NCBI GenBank assembly: GCA_961205875.1
Contig: OY540810.1
Coordinates: 24,986,001-25,050,000, forward strand
Length of the DNA: 64,000 bases
Direction: 5' to 3'
From: Sialis fuliginosa
Lineage: Eukaryota; Arthropoda; Insecta; Megaloptera; Sialidae
Position 1 is the stretch's first letter; every line of letters begins with the position of its first letter. This document shows, one piece after another, positions 35,690 through 48,430 of this stretch. The position numbers and the translations under genes are program-made. A model generated the notes under the pieces. That model searched no databases, was not told where the DNA came from, and saw nothing but the letters and a program-made list of their open reading frames with translations.

Positions 35690-36115
35690 CTACAGACAGA
35701 GTTATCAATACTTCAAGTAAAATACTTGAAAAGGTACTTCGAGTACTTTTTGGTACTTAAAGTAGGCACTTTACTTCAAGTACATTTAAAAATAGTGATA
35801 CTTAAAATACTTTTAGAACGTAATAGTAGAATTTAACGAGTACTTAAAGTAAGTACTTTACGGTACTTAACAAGTACTTCACATTTAAAAATAGCTTGAA
35901 GTACTTAATACTTCAAGTAATTTTTCATACTACTTGAATTTAATACTTAATTTTAACACGTAAATTATTGAAAGCACTTACTTCAAGTACATTTTAAAAT
36001 AACAAAAATTACTTGATACATCAAGTACTTTTACGTAGTACTTAGTACTTGCATTTAAGTACTTTTACGTAGTACTTAGTACTTGCATTTAAGTACTTTT
36101 ATTGAGTACTTGTGA
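35690..36115. repeat. TACTTGAAGTAC-type palindromic repeat region
   Basis: About 420 bp built from TACTTCAAGTA, AGTACTT and TACTTAAAGTA words on both strands, with a duplicated 40-bp segment near 36018-36095. It opens with CAGAGTTATCAATACTTCAA, which looks like a hAT terminus, but no matching right end or duplication is clear. Confidence 0.55.
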
Positions 36116-36298
36116 CAGCTTTCCTACAGGTTTACCTGGTTTTCTTTTGCAGTACAGTAAGTACCCCGTACTCCTTTGCATTATTTTTATTAATATAATA
36201 TTCTTTTTGTTTTCTATGATATAAATATCGACATGAAAATTTAAGAAATACATAAGTATATTAATCGATTTATTCACGAAAAAAAACATGTTCTATTC

Positions 36299-36533
36299 GT
36301 AGACATAGAGCATAGACCGCGCATCTCCTCTTAAACAGAGCCGTGTCAAAAAAAAGAGATAGTAACTGGTTTGGGATATACTTGTCCTTATTTTAACAAG
36401 AGTGTCTATTTCATTCTTATTAGAAAAAGAGATAGATATATCCCAAACGCCACCGCATCTCTCTCACTGTTTTGGAGAAATGTTACACCATTATGTTAAT
36501 ACAGAATGCGCGGTCCATGCTATATGTTTATGG
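36299..36533. mobile_element. MITE with CATAGAGCATAGACCGCGCA ends
   Basis: Inverted ends (left CATAGAGCATAGACCGCGCA, right TGCGCGGTCCATGCTATATG). Diverged fragments occur at 49353-49440 and 50870-50945. Confidence 0.65.
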
Positions 36534-39170
36534 TTCGATTTTTGCTTCAATTTTTTGGTAGTTTCAAGGAAATTTACGTTTATAGCTGCTCTGAGTGTCG
36601 AGATACACTGATTATAAATTTTACGCTAACGCGCAAACTGATATCTGTGCGTTACATCAAGTTTCTGAAATTCCTACCCAATCCAGATATTGGGTGTGAA
36701 ACACTATGTAGACGTTATTCATGTCAAAATCTATAATAATTAAATATCACGACATTAATAATTGTATTTCAAATCTTTTGTTTGTGGTGATTAACCAAAT
36801 TATCAAATAAAATCATGTTTAAAAAACTGTGGCTGGAAGAAAGTCACCCTTGTTCAAATTAACCACTGTTAAAACACTTTGTATTTTTCACCCCATCTTT
36901 AAACGAACGCCATGGGGTCCATTTGTTACTTGATATTCTATTACCACTTTATATAGAAACACGCATACACGCACGCACACAAATGTATCTAAATCAGAGG
37001 GGTGATCTGTATGAAGCTGTCAATATTTAAAGGTCTTCCCACTAACATTAATTGTATGCAAGTTGGAGTGTAGCTTTTTAATCATTAGATATACCTTGCA
37101 TTTATATGTGACATAAGGTTATTTAAATATTAAAGAAAAAATGTTTAATGGTCAACGAGTAAGTCATTTGTTTAGGGGGTTTTATGTAACTATGACTCAT
37201 GCCAAGTTAGTAATGTACGGTATTATAAAGAAATAACTAAATTTTGTACTTTGAAACGGGGTTTCAAACTGAAATGAAAGGTCCATTGAGTTCCATGACA
37301 ATTTTGAGAGTTTAGCGCATAGGTGTTAAACCTTTTGAACCTTTTGGGTCACATAGCATTAACACATAACCCTCCCCCCTCCCATCCCGAAATATTCAGT
37401 ATTCTAAAAAAACGTGTTTTGAGAAAACATCAGTTCAAAATACCTTAAAAAAATTTGCTCAATGTATTTATCCCCCCCCACCCGAAATTTTTTCTTACTA
37501 CGTTACTGGAATCTGACCATGGACTTCGAAGATATACCACTCAAAAGAGAAATAAAAACTTAATTTTAAGAAAAAAATAAAATCGTCTTAAAAAACTAAA
37601 AACACTGAGAAATATACCTAATAATTAAATTTAACAGTTTTTGAAATCGGTGCCAAGCCAATAAAAAACATTTTAATAAAGAAAAAAAAACCGACTTCAA
37701 AAACTGTCAAATTTAATTATTAATTATACATTTCAGTGTTTCTGTTTTTTTTTTAAGTCTGGTTTATTTTTGTTTATTTTTTAAGTTTTGAAAGCTAAAT
37801 CTGTCAACCAATTAGGATCTTCCAAATAAGGTACCTCTATTTTTTTTTAAAAAACAATGTATTTTATTTTTTAAATCATAGAATTCTTTTAGCGTTGTGT
37901 TATGTGTTATATTCATTATTTTATTATTATAAGATGATTTTTTTTTAATTATCCGATGAGGGCCGCACCAAAGATACTCGCGGGCCGCTTGGTTTAGCGC
38001 ATGTGAGGTAAGTGAAAAACAACGGTATTAAAATAGTTGGTTGCATACATACATTTATTAAAAGAACTTGTATAGTCATCGATTATGTTTTAGTAAATTA
38101 AAATCCGAGTTTTAATTTCAAAACAAATACATAGATAATATTACTGAATTAAAATCATTAACGTAAGTCCCACCCTTAATAATATTACGCAAAACCTGTA
38201 ATATATATGAATTTTAAGTAGATATTTATTTTTAATAAAATTTATTATACTTTACCTTTCATTGAAAAACTAAATAAATGATCTTCTGTACCTATCACAT
38301 GGGGGGGAAGGGTTGACAGAACTCTAGCCTAATTTTTTTAGTCGTTAAATTAATTAAATTCAAACTAAAAATTTCTCAGCGCAAGGGGGCTCAAGATAGG
38401 ATATGTCTATCAACTATAGTTATATTAAAATTATTTGGCTTTTGCTTCCGCATTTAGCCAGATTATTTTTATTTTATATGAATAATAATAAAAACTCTAA
38501 ATGGATACTATAATTGTTAAAATAATTAAATATGTACAATATATTTTATAAAATTATATGTTATTAAATATTCACCTGTAAAACAAAAAATACCCAAAAC
38601 TAATAATTTATTAAATACCATAAAATCTAATAAGAATTTTAAGTAAGTATATACCTACCTAATACTATGACTGACTGACTCAAAATCAATCAAAAATAAA
38701 ATTAGTTTATATTGTTCAGTTTGTATTTGAAAGATGTATGCATTACCTTGTTAACCCTTTCAACGCAGATGAAAATAACCTAATCTATAAATAGTCAAAG
38801 TTATACAAACAGTGTATGTACACAATGATTTACAATTTGTAATTTTGTTATTTCAGAGTACACTCAACCCTTATGTTTGTCTGCCACTGAATTTTTACAT
38901 CACTATATTTATCTTACAATATTTACTTTTGACCACCTACCTGGCAAACTAAGACCTTTATTAACGTATCTATAATGTTACATAATATATGGATGTATTC
39001 ACAATTTTATACAGGAAGGAATTTCAAAAAGCAAGTTTTTATTTAAATTAAATGTTAAACCGAAAAATTGTAAGTAGATAATGTACTACGAAATAATATA
39101 ATAACAATTACAAATATATTACAACTGTTATATTTATATATTTCATAAAATATTCGTGCAGCAACATTTT
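36534..39170. other. intergenic sequence with a worn hAT copy
   Basis: 37350-37496 matches the interior of the hAT element at 57861-58058 and ends CTACGTTACTG. A CGGTATTATAAAGAA fragment at 37217 recalls the MITE family. Paired AAAAACCGACTTCAAAAACTG words near 37625-37710 may be a small inverted repeat. No gene. Confidence 0.45.
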
Positions 39171-39174
39171 TGTT

Positions 39175-39480
39175 TCCTCGCAATATCGAAGATACGAAAA
39201 ACTTTAAAATTAGAAAAAAAATTGTTCTCCGATTTCAAAATTTTAGCTTGATCTTTCTGTTTCAGGTCAAGACAAGCACTTTTCGTTCCCTATCTATCTG
39301 TCCGTCTGTCTGTGTGTCTGTCGAGTAAATATCCTTGTCACGCACATAGACCACAGATCCGATATTAATTAAACTTGGTTGGTTGGTTGGGTCTAGCTTA
39401 AGGACGGTCCCATTTCAAAATCATTAAAATCATGTGTAAGTGGGAGGGGTGACATATTATTTATCACGAGGAAACACTGT
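39175..39480 (-). repeat. retroelement-tail-like remnant
   Basis: Reverse relative of about 34140-34450: a (CTGT/CCGT)n tract, then CCTTGTCACGCACATAGACC and a GTAAGTGGGAGGGGTGACA end. Such tails are common 3' parts of insect LINEs, but no reverse transcriptase is present, so the class is uncertain. Confidence 0.55.
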
Positions 39481-39827
39481 GCATTTACTTGGCAGATGTA
39501 TTTAGAGGAGTATTTGATGATAGTCAAAACCAATGCTAATATACATATGTATAGATATTGTATACGTTAGTTAATATGTACTTTGTAGATACTTTTTTTA
39601 GTCTATTCGTACTTTTAGTCAGCTTTCACACCGGAGCATAGCAATATAGCAACTAGCAACTATCAACTAGCAATATTATTGCTATCGATCCATTTACATT
39701 GAATTGGACATATAGTTTCACACTAAAACAATAGATATCGCTATATTGCCATGTTGTTATATTTTAGCAATAAGTATTGCCAGCGATATAACTTGCATGC
39801 TGATAAGCGATATTTATCGCTTTTAAA

Positions 39828-40012
39828 CCCTGACACACTAGTGACTTTTAACAGCGCGACTTAGCAGTGCGACTATCGCGTACATTCATTTTACATTAAT
39901 TTTATATGTAAATCGTAAAACCCATACACACTGGCGATAGTCGTGCTACATACAATAGCATGCCATGAGATTTAGCAGCGCGCTGCTAAAATTCGCTAGT
40001 GTGTAAGGTGGT
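39828..40012. mobile_element. MITE with CTGACACACTAGTGA ends
   Basis: Inverted ends CACACTAGTGA / TTCGCTAGTGTGTAAGG and inner inverted GCGCGACTTAGCAG-type words. 39610-39822 may be a second, less clear element (GCAATATAGCAACTAGCAAC words). Confidence 0.55.
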
Positions 40013-40027
40013 CTTAATATAACAATA

Positions 40028-40192
40028 TTTGATCAAATGTTCGTTCCATTTAAAAAAAATCGAGATGACAGTGGATATTGAATGAATTTTTGACATTCTT
40101 TTATATGGTAATGTCAGTTTGAGCTAAACTCGCTCAATATTATTGAGCGGGGTTTTGCTCAAAAATGACACTGACATCTCGTTTTGGAACTC
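40028..40192. mobile_element. palindromic MITE
   Basis: The ends TTCCATTTAAAAAAAATCGA and TCTCGTTTTGGAAC are inverted, with GAGATG(T)CAGTG inside them. The centre is GAGCGGGTTTTGC-like around CTCAATATTATTGAG. Confidence 0.65.
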
Positions 40193-42650
40193 ATCTCCTC
40201 ACTTACTTTCATAGATGATAAAAATATAAAGTCAGAAGTCAATCAAAGCGTTATCTATTTAAAATTGCAATGCAAATTTAAAAGTACAATTTGATTATTT
40301 ATATTTGCACGGGAATCCTACATTTCTATGAGTGTATGTAAATGTCAATTACAGAGTATTTTTAAATATCTAAAAATAGTATCTACCCGCTCACTTTAAT
40401 GTAATGTACCTTCTATTGCATATCTACCTACTCATCACCAGTCCTGATATTTATAAAAATATATCACCATATTGCAATACATAAAGGTAGTAGAAAAATA
40501 GGTATACATAAAAACAAAAGAATGTAAACTTATTGAACAAAACTGTATATATTATTATATTGATAACAATATTCAATACCTATTTATAAGATATACAGAT
40601 TCAGTAAAATGAAATGAAATAAATAATGGGGTTTTTTAATGCAAGCACTCGGTATTACCAAGTATAACTAAATGCTCCTTTAACTAACTGTCGTATAAAT
40701 AGCAGAACCAAGTATAATAAAAGGGATTTTTATTTTTCTGCACTTACATTTTTATAAACCTAAAAAAATAAATCCAAAACAATGAGCATTTTATTTTATT
40801 TTTTATATAACTTAACCAATATAAAATATATTCTTTATGAAAATTAAAAATAAAATGCATATTTAAAACTCAAAATTAACTCGTTGATAACCTTTGGGCA
40901 AAATATGGTTGATGAATATTATTTTTTTATATTGTAATTTTTTTTATATACATATCTACCTACTTTGCGATGATACCTACGAAAGAAAATTGTATAAATG
41001 TTTTAAAAACTTAATTTTTTGCGTTATTGTTTTTGGATTTTTTTCAAAATTACTATTCTTGCTCAATATTTTTTAAGTTATACAAAAAATAAAATAAAAT
41101 GCTCATTGTTTTGGTTTTTATTTAATTTTTTATGGTTATGTAACAAATTTTGTAAGATTTAATGATTTAGTTTTTTAGAAAAATTCATAACTAAGTCGAT
41201 AGATTTTTTAGTTCTGCAATCCGACCAATAGAAATGTAGATATTTTTAAAAATGTACAAGAGAAACTGCAAAAAAAGACCGTTTTTTCAAAAAGGTCCAA
41301 ACAAATTATCTTCCAGAGATCACCCAATATAAAGATTTCAGATACGTACTCTCTGTGATGCCTAAACAAGTTTATAAAAAAAATTGCTGCTTCCTTTCAG
41401 TTCTTTATTCAATAAAAAAATTGTTAATATGACTCCACTAATAATAATATTCACTGCTTCCTTACAAATAATTCATCTCGATTAACCAAATCTGTATCTC
41501 TTATGGGATGTTTACACCAAAAATACAAAACATCAACACGGTGTTTTTTGACAGAATGACAATAAAATCTTTTTAAATACGAATTGTTTTAAAAACACGT
41601 TGTTTTGTCTTTTTGGTGTAAACACGCCATTATAAATACATACTGAAATTTCTATACTTGAAAAGTTATCTGAGACACCTGGTATACCTAGATAAAATTT
41701 GTTATACCAATTGTTTTTACTTGGTAGTAGGTATTTTTAACAATTGATAACTACCATACCAAACAGTATATACTGAATGAATATTAGCACTATGTAGGTA
41801 CATATTTCATCTTATTAGTTGTTAATAAAAAAATATATATTATTTGTATACCTGAGTATTTATGTATATATACTCGTATATATAAACTACAACCATTTGT
41901 AAGAGCGACCTACAGCATTGAATTGACAGCAACAATATATAGAAATCAACACTAGATTTCGCACACAAAAGGGATTACATCTTGCCGAATAAATGGCCAA
42001 CAATAAAATATATACCATAGCTTGCTATGATATACACAAACAGGGATAAAGGATAACAAATGAAGGTTTCCTAAGCCCTGCTACGATTGGTCACATGACA
42101 TTTATGCTTCTAAGCAGAAAATACGTTTTTAATGTTTTTGGATTTGGACCATATGCACTGCGTACTCTCAAATGAAATGTAATTTCTAAACGTATGATGG
42201 ATTTCTTTACAATAATACATGTTCACTATTGTTAATAATATTTTTTTGTGATTATGGTATTAGATTTTATGCTGATGATGGTTTATGTTCAGGTTTCGGA
42301 TGGGTTTTGGAGAATAAGGTTGTCATGGTTTAATTTGATCTGCTTCTGGATTGGATGATTCAATCATATTTAAAAGATTTACTGAGCTCTATCTACAATG
42401 TATCATCAGATAATATGTGCAATTATTGGAAATAAGAAATTTTAATAGGAGCTCACAATAAGATATATTTAATGTTTTGTATTATATAACACATATTAGA
42501 TACAAAATGTGTAGGTGGATATTTGTAAATACAAGAATCACAATTATAATAAAAAATTTATTAACGTCATAAAAATCTAATCTCAATTTTCATATACAAA
42601 TAGCGTATTTGACTCGGTGTTACCCGGTTTAATACCCGCACAAAATCATA
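40193..42650. other. intergenic sequence with two MITEs
   Basis: A 340-bp element at 40774-41113 has ends AAAACAATGAGCATTTTATT and its complement. A 129-bp hairpin MITE is at 41503-41631 (ATGGGATGTTTACACCAAAA; relative at 56635-56782). The remainder shows no gene. Confidence 0.6.
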
Positions 42651-42654
42651 GTGA

Positions 42655-42735
42655 CCTAAAATATTCTACATGCTCACCCAACATGCCCACCCACATGCCC
42701 ACTCACATGCACACCCAACATACACACCCAACATA
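42655..42735 (+). repeat. degenerate 8-12-bp tandem repeat
   Basis: ACATGCCCACCC / ACACCCAACAT words repeated about seven times. The following 42780-43015 ends with GGTTCAGTAATTCC and TATATATAGAGATAAA, consistent with a LINE tail. Confidence 0.7.
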
Positions 42736-43015
42736 TCTACAACACTCGGTTTACTGTTAATTGTTTTTTTCTGACTTCATGAAATTTACACAAAATATCC
42801 ACAAATTATACACCTAAACTTAACGTATCCATTAGTGAAAACCGGAATAAAATCCATTCAGTAGTTACTGAAAAATCGTGTTAATAATATTTTCAAATTC
42901 CAATGAAACACCAAGTCCCGTCTTCGAATTGGTGAAAATCGCATTGAAATTGGTTCAGTAATTCCCGAGTCTATAAGCCTCATACAAACGAAATTCATTT
43001 TTATTATATATAGAG

Positions 43016-45225
43016 ATAAACTGAAGAAAATATAGTTAATTATATTTATGAAACAAGTTCAAGATGAATTCATATATACAATAGTAATAATAAAGAAATA
43101 CTTTATATTAAAGAAAAAATTCATTACTTTTTTACTTTTAATGCACTGTTCGTTGGTACAATGAATTATTCATTTATTTCTTCATCATTACTATGAATTC
43201 ATGTTGTTGAATGCGTTTCATAAATATAATGAACAATTTTTTTTCAGAGTACGAGACGTAATATTCACGAGACTGTCAATTATAAAATTCGAGACAAGAC
43301 GAGATTTACCTAATTCTAATCTCGTCTCATATGCAACCTAGAAATTTCATAATATACTGTGAGTATATCTCTTAAAACTTCTGACAGCCCCAGCCCGAAT
43401 CGATTTCAATTGATTGTAATAGCCAAGTCTCACTCACAGTAGTATTTTTTGATTTTATCAATCAATATCATTAAATATTAAATATAGGTAATTCATATTA
43501 TTACATTATACCGTGTTTAGACCAAAAATACAAAACATTATTTTATTTTTTATGCTTGTTAAAAATAAAACATAAAAATGATTTTTTTAAGAAATCGCGT
43601 CTACGCAGGTTTGGCTAAAAATGGCGAAACTGTCGAAACTCTTACTGTGCAAACCTAGTAAAATATTATAGTTTTATTAAAATTATTGGAACGACTACAA
43701 TAAGCATGATGCCAGTAACAAAGTATCACTGAAATTATAATTTTAAATAATGAAATAAGTTAAAAAGATTCTAAAAAATATATTTATTTTTATATTAATA
43801 GCGAGATTAATATGATTTTTGTTAAAATAAAAACGCAAAATACAGCAATCCGCCATGTTTGATAAAACACCAGTCAGAGTGGATGACGTCACGGCTACGT
43901 AAACCTCATTTTTGTTTCATTAATATCTGCTGCACTGTTTATAAATTATTTTGTGGTTTTAAATTATCAATTTGCTCAGTTTTGTGTTACCAAAAGTAAA
44001 ACCGAGAAACATTAGCGATGGAACAAGGATTTATTATAGTTAACAAGGAGTCTTTACATAGGCGTGACGTCAAAAATGCGCCATGACACCTGCGAGCGTT
44101 TTGGCGTCAAATTCAAAATTAGTTTTAAGAGGGTAGATTTTTGTGATTAAACCTTTATTTTCTGCAGAAATAAGCATTTTTTTGTAAATAATAGACTCGT
44201 AAGATCATCATAAAATAGTTTTTAAAAATTAGGCATCATGCCTATTACAGCTATAGAGTAATAGACTTTTAGTTTGATCCTTTCCTCAGACAAACGGTTT
44301 GTGTGTCTATCTTGGGCCTTATAGTCGATTAATAGAGTGTGTTTAGTTACCGAGTGTTGGGTCTACGCAAATACACATTGCAAATTGCAGTGTAAATAGA
44401 TCCGCAGCTGCGCTGTGGTCCATTGACTACCACCGAGCGTGTGATTTACTTCCCCAGACACTCGAAACTGTCATTTCATTATCTCAACAACAATTATACG
44501 GTTTGAAATAAAATATAATAAATGCGTAGGTAATCAAAAAGGAATATTATTATTTTAACTTTTAAAGTTGACAAATACTGTCTCTCACTTGGTAGAAATC
44601 TTTGAAAAAAATAATTTAGGATTATTACTTGTTAGTGTCCCATCTTTGAAAGATCAGACGAGATATAGGGAACCTTTTTGCATTTAAACTGATTTTTATG
44701 TTTGTAGTTTTTGTGAACTCGTATTGTTTGCACTGAACAATATATTTTATTGTTTAATTTAAAAAAAGTTAATGATTTTTGATCAAACCTAATACTAACA
44801 TAAAATTAAATTCCCAACTATAGGTACCTATAAGTACATATATGTAAAAAATATATTTTAATATTATTTTTAACTAATGTAGGTTATGTACATTGTACAT
44901 ATGGCATGTTATAAAAACTTATATAATTTTCCGATTTTTATTCAAATTTTTCTCGGAAAAATAAGGAAAATTCAATAGTAAGCTCAATTTTTGTAAATAA
45001 CTAAAAAAAGATTATAAAAAGCTCCATTCAAAATTCTGAAATGATTCTCCATCTGTGAGCAAAAAAATCGTCAAAATAATATCAATAAATTTTAGCATAA
45101 TCTTTACACTCGCAATGTTAAATTTACTGATTTAATTTGACAGTACATTTGCTCACAGGTGGTGAATCATTTCAGGAATTTGAATGGAGTTTCTTATAGT
45201 CTTGTTTTAGTTATTTCAAAATATA
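43016..45225. other. intergenic sequence, CRE-like motifs, no gene
   Basis: 43250-43340 carries GTCTCGTCTC-type words of the 21824 element. ATGACGTCAC at about 43881 and GTGACGTCAA at about 44064 are full CRE palindromes in unique-looking sequence. 44280-44480 is G+C-richer. No coding exon recognised. Confidence 0.4.
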
Positions 45226-45487
45226 TATAGCATTGTAGTATTGGTCGAGCATAGTCGAAATCCAAATTTTTGGAATTTTCTGCTTACCAGTTAATTTTTA
45301 TTTGAGCTTGAATTTTGGGTTTAGGTTGAATTTTTCCATGTTGGCTAAACCCAAAATTCAAGCTAAAATTAAAAAAAAACTGGTAAGCAGAAAATTCCAA
45401 AAATTTGGATTTCGACTATGCTCGACCAATATTACATTGCTATATAGGTCGCTTTTTTGGTATCGGACACTGTTTGTGTGGCTGTGT
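45226..45487. mobile_element. compact foldback element, copy 3
   Basis: A nearly perfect hairpin with arms of about 100 bp: left CATTGTAGTATTGGTCGAGC ... GAATTTTGGGTTTAG, right the complement. It continues to the GGTCGCTTTTTTGGTAT ... TGTGTGGCTGTG terminus of the 22005/26036 family. The left terminus and loop are deleted. Confidence 0.85.
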
Positions 45488-46033
45488 TATTTTTAATATA
45501 CCTAGATACATTGAAATATTCCACTCTAAAAAATAATAAACAAACTAAATCAGATATTTTTAAATTTAATTTACTATAAGTTCTAATAATAAAGAGTAAA
45601 TGCTAATCTATTATCAATCAGATGAACATAGTGTTAACAGCTATGTATATATAAATAACAAGTTTCAATTACAAGCTGTGTAGATATTTTCTAAGAAACC
45701 GAGCGGCGAAGCCTTGTTAACAACACCATGTGTGTTCGAATTAGGGTCGCTTCTATTCAGTGTAAATTGGTGTAAAATTTACAACTCTCTTTGGACAATA
45801 AGGCTATTAACGCTTTGACGGATTAACGCAAACACCGAAATTAACTCTCTGCTTTCTTATAAAGGGTTCACTATTCACTAAACCATGTGAATATATACTT
45901 ACATACATACATACATACATAAATACAAACATGCACATACATACTGTAAAAAATACTGCAAAAATTTCAAATGTAATGTTTCAATAATAATTGGAACAGT
46001 TATGTTATTAATAACTAATTTGGAATTCGTCAG
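45488..46033. other. intergenic sequence, microsatellite
   Basis: An (ACAT)n tract lies at 45899-45950. No other feature. Confidence 0.5.
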
Positions 46034-46535
46034 ATTGTTTCATGCCGGCATTTCAAAATGCACCAATAAAACGTCATTATATTTGTCAAAAGACTCATTA
46101 GCGTATCAAGGTGGGGGAAAAGAGGCGGTCGTCCAAGGCAGTACTTTGCTAGGGGCGGAAAATTTTGAAAAATAATATATTAAATATAAAATTATTATAA
46201 GGTCATTAAAAATAGTAGAAGGCGCAAAAATTCTGATTGGGAGCGGCAAATTTGAGGTAGTAACGAAAAAAATCATCAAAATTCGTAGAATGCTCAATTT
46301 TGTTGATTGGGGGCGAAAAATTTCAGGTAACAGCGAAAAAAGTCATCAAAATTAGTATAAATCGCAATATTGTCGATTGGGGCCGGCAAATTTGGGGTAG
46401 CAATGAAAAAAAGATCTTCAATTTTCATATTTATCATATAGTGTAGGGAGGAGGGGCGGCATTTGCCATCTGCCCCTGGCGGAAGAAACATACGGTACGC
46501 CACTGTAAAGGCTACTACAACATTTCTAGTTTATC
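46034..46535. mobile_element. MITE (14160 family) interrupted by a hAT element
   Basis: 46043-46095 matches the right arm of the 14160-14464 MITE (ATTTCAAAATGCACCAAT), and GGCTACTACAACATT resumes at 46510. Between them a hAT-like element spans 46096-46505: degenerate left end CATTAGCGTATC, right end TACGCCACTG. It has flanks AAAAGACT and TAAAGGCT, a worn 8-bp duplication. Inside it a GGGGGCGAAAAATTT-type unit repeats about every 80 bp. Confidence 0.75.
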
Positions 46536-47640
46536 TATATATATAGATATGCAAAAAACTTTATTAAGATTTCAAAAAAAAATGAAGGTACGAGTAAGTA
46601 CGATCATGGAATATTAGAATATTAGATACCCCCCCCCCCCCTCCCCAGGCGTAGATTTATGATTTTTTTTAAATGTCGAATAAGAAAAAAATTCAAAAAT
46701 TTATAACCCGAATTTATTAATGTACATTTTACCATATATTAATCAACTAGTAGTAGGTAGATTAATATATGATTTTACTAAACTAACCAAAAAAATTAAC
46801 ATTTACCTTGCCGTTCGGGGATTTATATTTACAATTTGGAGGGAGGTCATGCATGTTCCATGACAAAAATAGTAACTTTAGTATATTTAATAAGCATTTT
46901 CTAATTAATTTGCTTTCATTTCAGAGGTTTGGGGGGGGGGGGTCTTATCCACCATCACACATCCCTTAGCCCGCTACTGCTTTAAATATTGCCCTTGTTC
47001 CTCTAGAAATATTTTGATGCCCTAATTTATTTGAAGAACGTATAACGGAAACATTACAAGAATGCATTCTTATACCTATATGCATTTTATTACTGACATA
47101 CATATGAGTTATCAACCTTTAACTAACTAATGTACAATGTACCTATAAACAAAACTGTATTTAAGTGATTATTCTGTCGATTTGTACCTTCCGTCCATTT
47201 AAATAAACAAGGCAGTTCTTTTGTATCGCGGGTAATTTTAAAATCATTTACATGTTTTGAAGGATGATGGCCGCGAGCATTTTTCACGGTACAGGATTGG
47301 TTCAGACCTGCTGGTCTATCCCTATTTATATCTCTCTTTCTCTCTCTCTTTTTATTTGATGCTTACATATGTAAGAATTAGCAGTTCGGTTCAGTAATAA
47401 ATGCCAGCTGCAGATGTGGATTAACGAGGGATTTATTAAATACCACAGTGGTCCTAAAAAATTGAAATATTTAAAGCATAATGCCCAATTAAGTAAACTC
47501 ATGTGTAATCTACATTTATGTATGTATATATCTTATCCGAAATACCTATTATTGTTAGTTTCATAAATTATGAATATAGATTTATAAATCTATAAAATAC
47601 AATAAAAATAATCTACAGAGCGTTCTTAAGGGTCGATCCA
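46536..47640. other. intergenic sequence with a worn hAT copy
   Basis: 46805-46985 is a diverged copy of the 26991-27157 element. Homopolymers of C (about 46629) and G (about 46931) and a CT-rich tract (about 47330-47350) are present. Confidence 0.5.
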
Positions 47641-48062
47641 GATTATCGAGCCGGTCTCGATCCGTCTCGCTCCGGTCTCACTCCAGTCAAATCTTATGAT
47701 ATTTACAATAACTCTCGGACCGGTCTCGCTCCAATCAAATCTTATGATATTCATATTAACGAGCCGGTCTCGCTCCATTCAAATCTTATTGTATTCACAT
47801 TATCGCGCAAGTTTAGATCACGCTTTACTCGGTGATCACTACTAGAATGATCGAAGACGAACTGAAGTTCCTATTCACACTATGGGTACAATCCATGCCA
47901 GGTTCAATCACACTCCAGTAAAATATTATTTAATACTATACTGTATCGGAGCGAGATTGGACCGAGACCTGACCGATACCTATAGTGTGAATGATTTCAT
48001 TGTTTATTGTTTATTTATATTTGATTGAAGCGAGACCGGACCGAGACCGGCTCGATAGTCAG
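47641..48062. mobile_element. foldback element with internal 63-bp repeats
   Basis: GAGCCGGTCTCG and GTCTCGCTCCA(A/T)TCAAATCTT units recur about three times on the left, and inverted GGAGCGAGA / GACCGGACCGAGACCGGCTC units on the right. No coding sequence. Confidence 0.75.
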
Positions 48063-48428
48063 GAGCTATAGTAATTAGTATTATTTATTTATTTATTATG
48101 ACAGCCTATATCTTATTTTAACTAACACCTTATCAAAAAAGCTTATAATACATATCACCATAATACCTTGTACGGACTAATATTTCGGTACCGCTGATAC
48201 GAAGATTAGTGAATATATATTTTTAAATCCCTGGATATGTTAGTAGGTCCACGCATGGCTGAATGCTCCCTTTGATCCCCATCATGCTAATCGTAGTTAA
48301 TCTGTATATATCGAACTGTTTATACATATGTAGGTACATACTACTATACATATACGTATACATAGGTATATACATACTGTTTATTACCCCCCCTCCCCCA
48401 ACGCTCTCTTACCTACTTATTATTATTG
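48063..48428. other. intergenic sequence, nothing recognised
   Basis: A (TTTA)n patch and GTATACATA-type simple repeats only. Confidence 0.4.
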
Positions 48429-48430
48429 TA

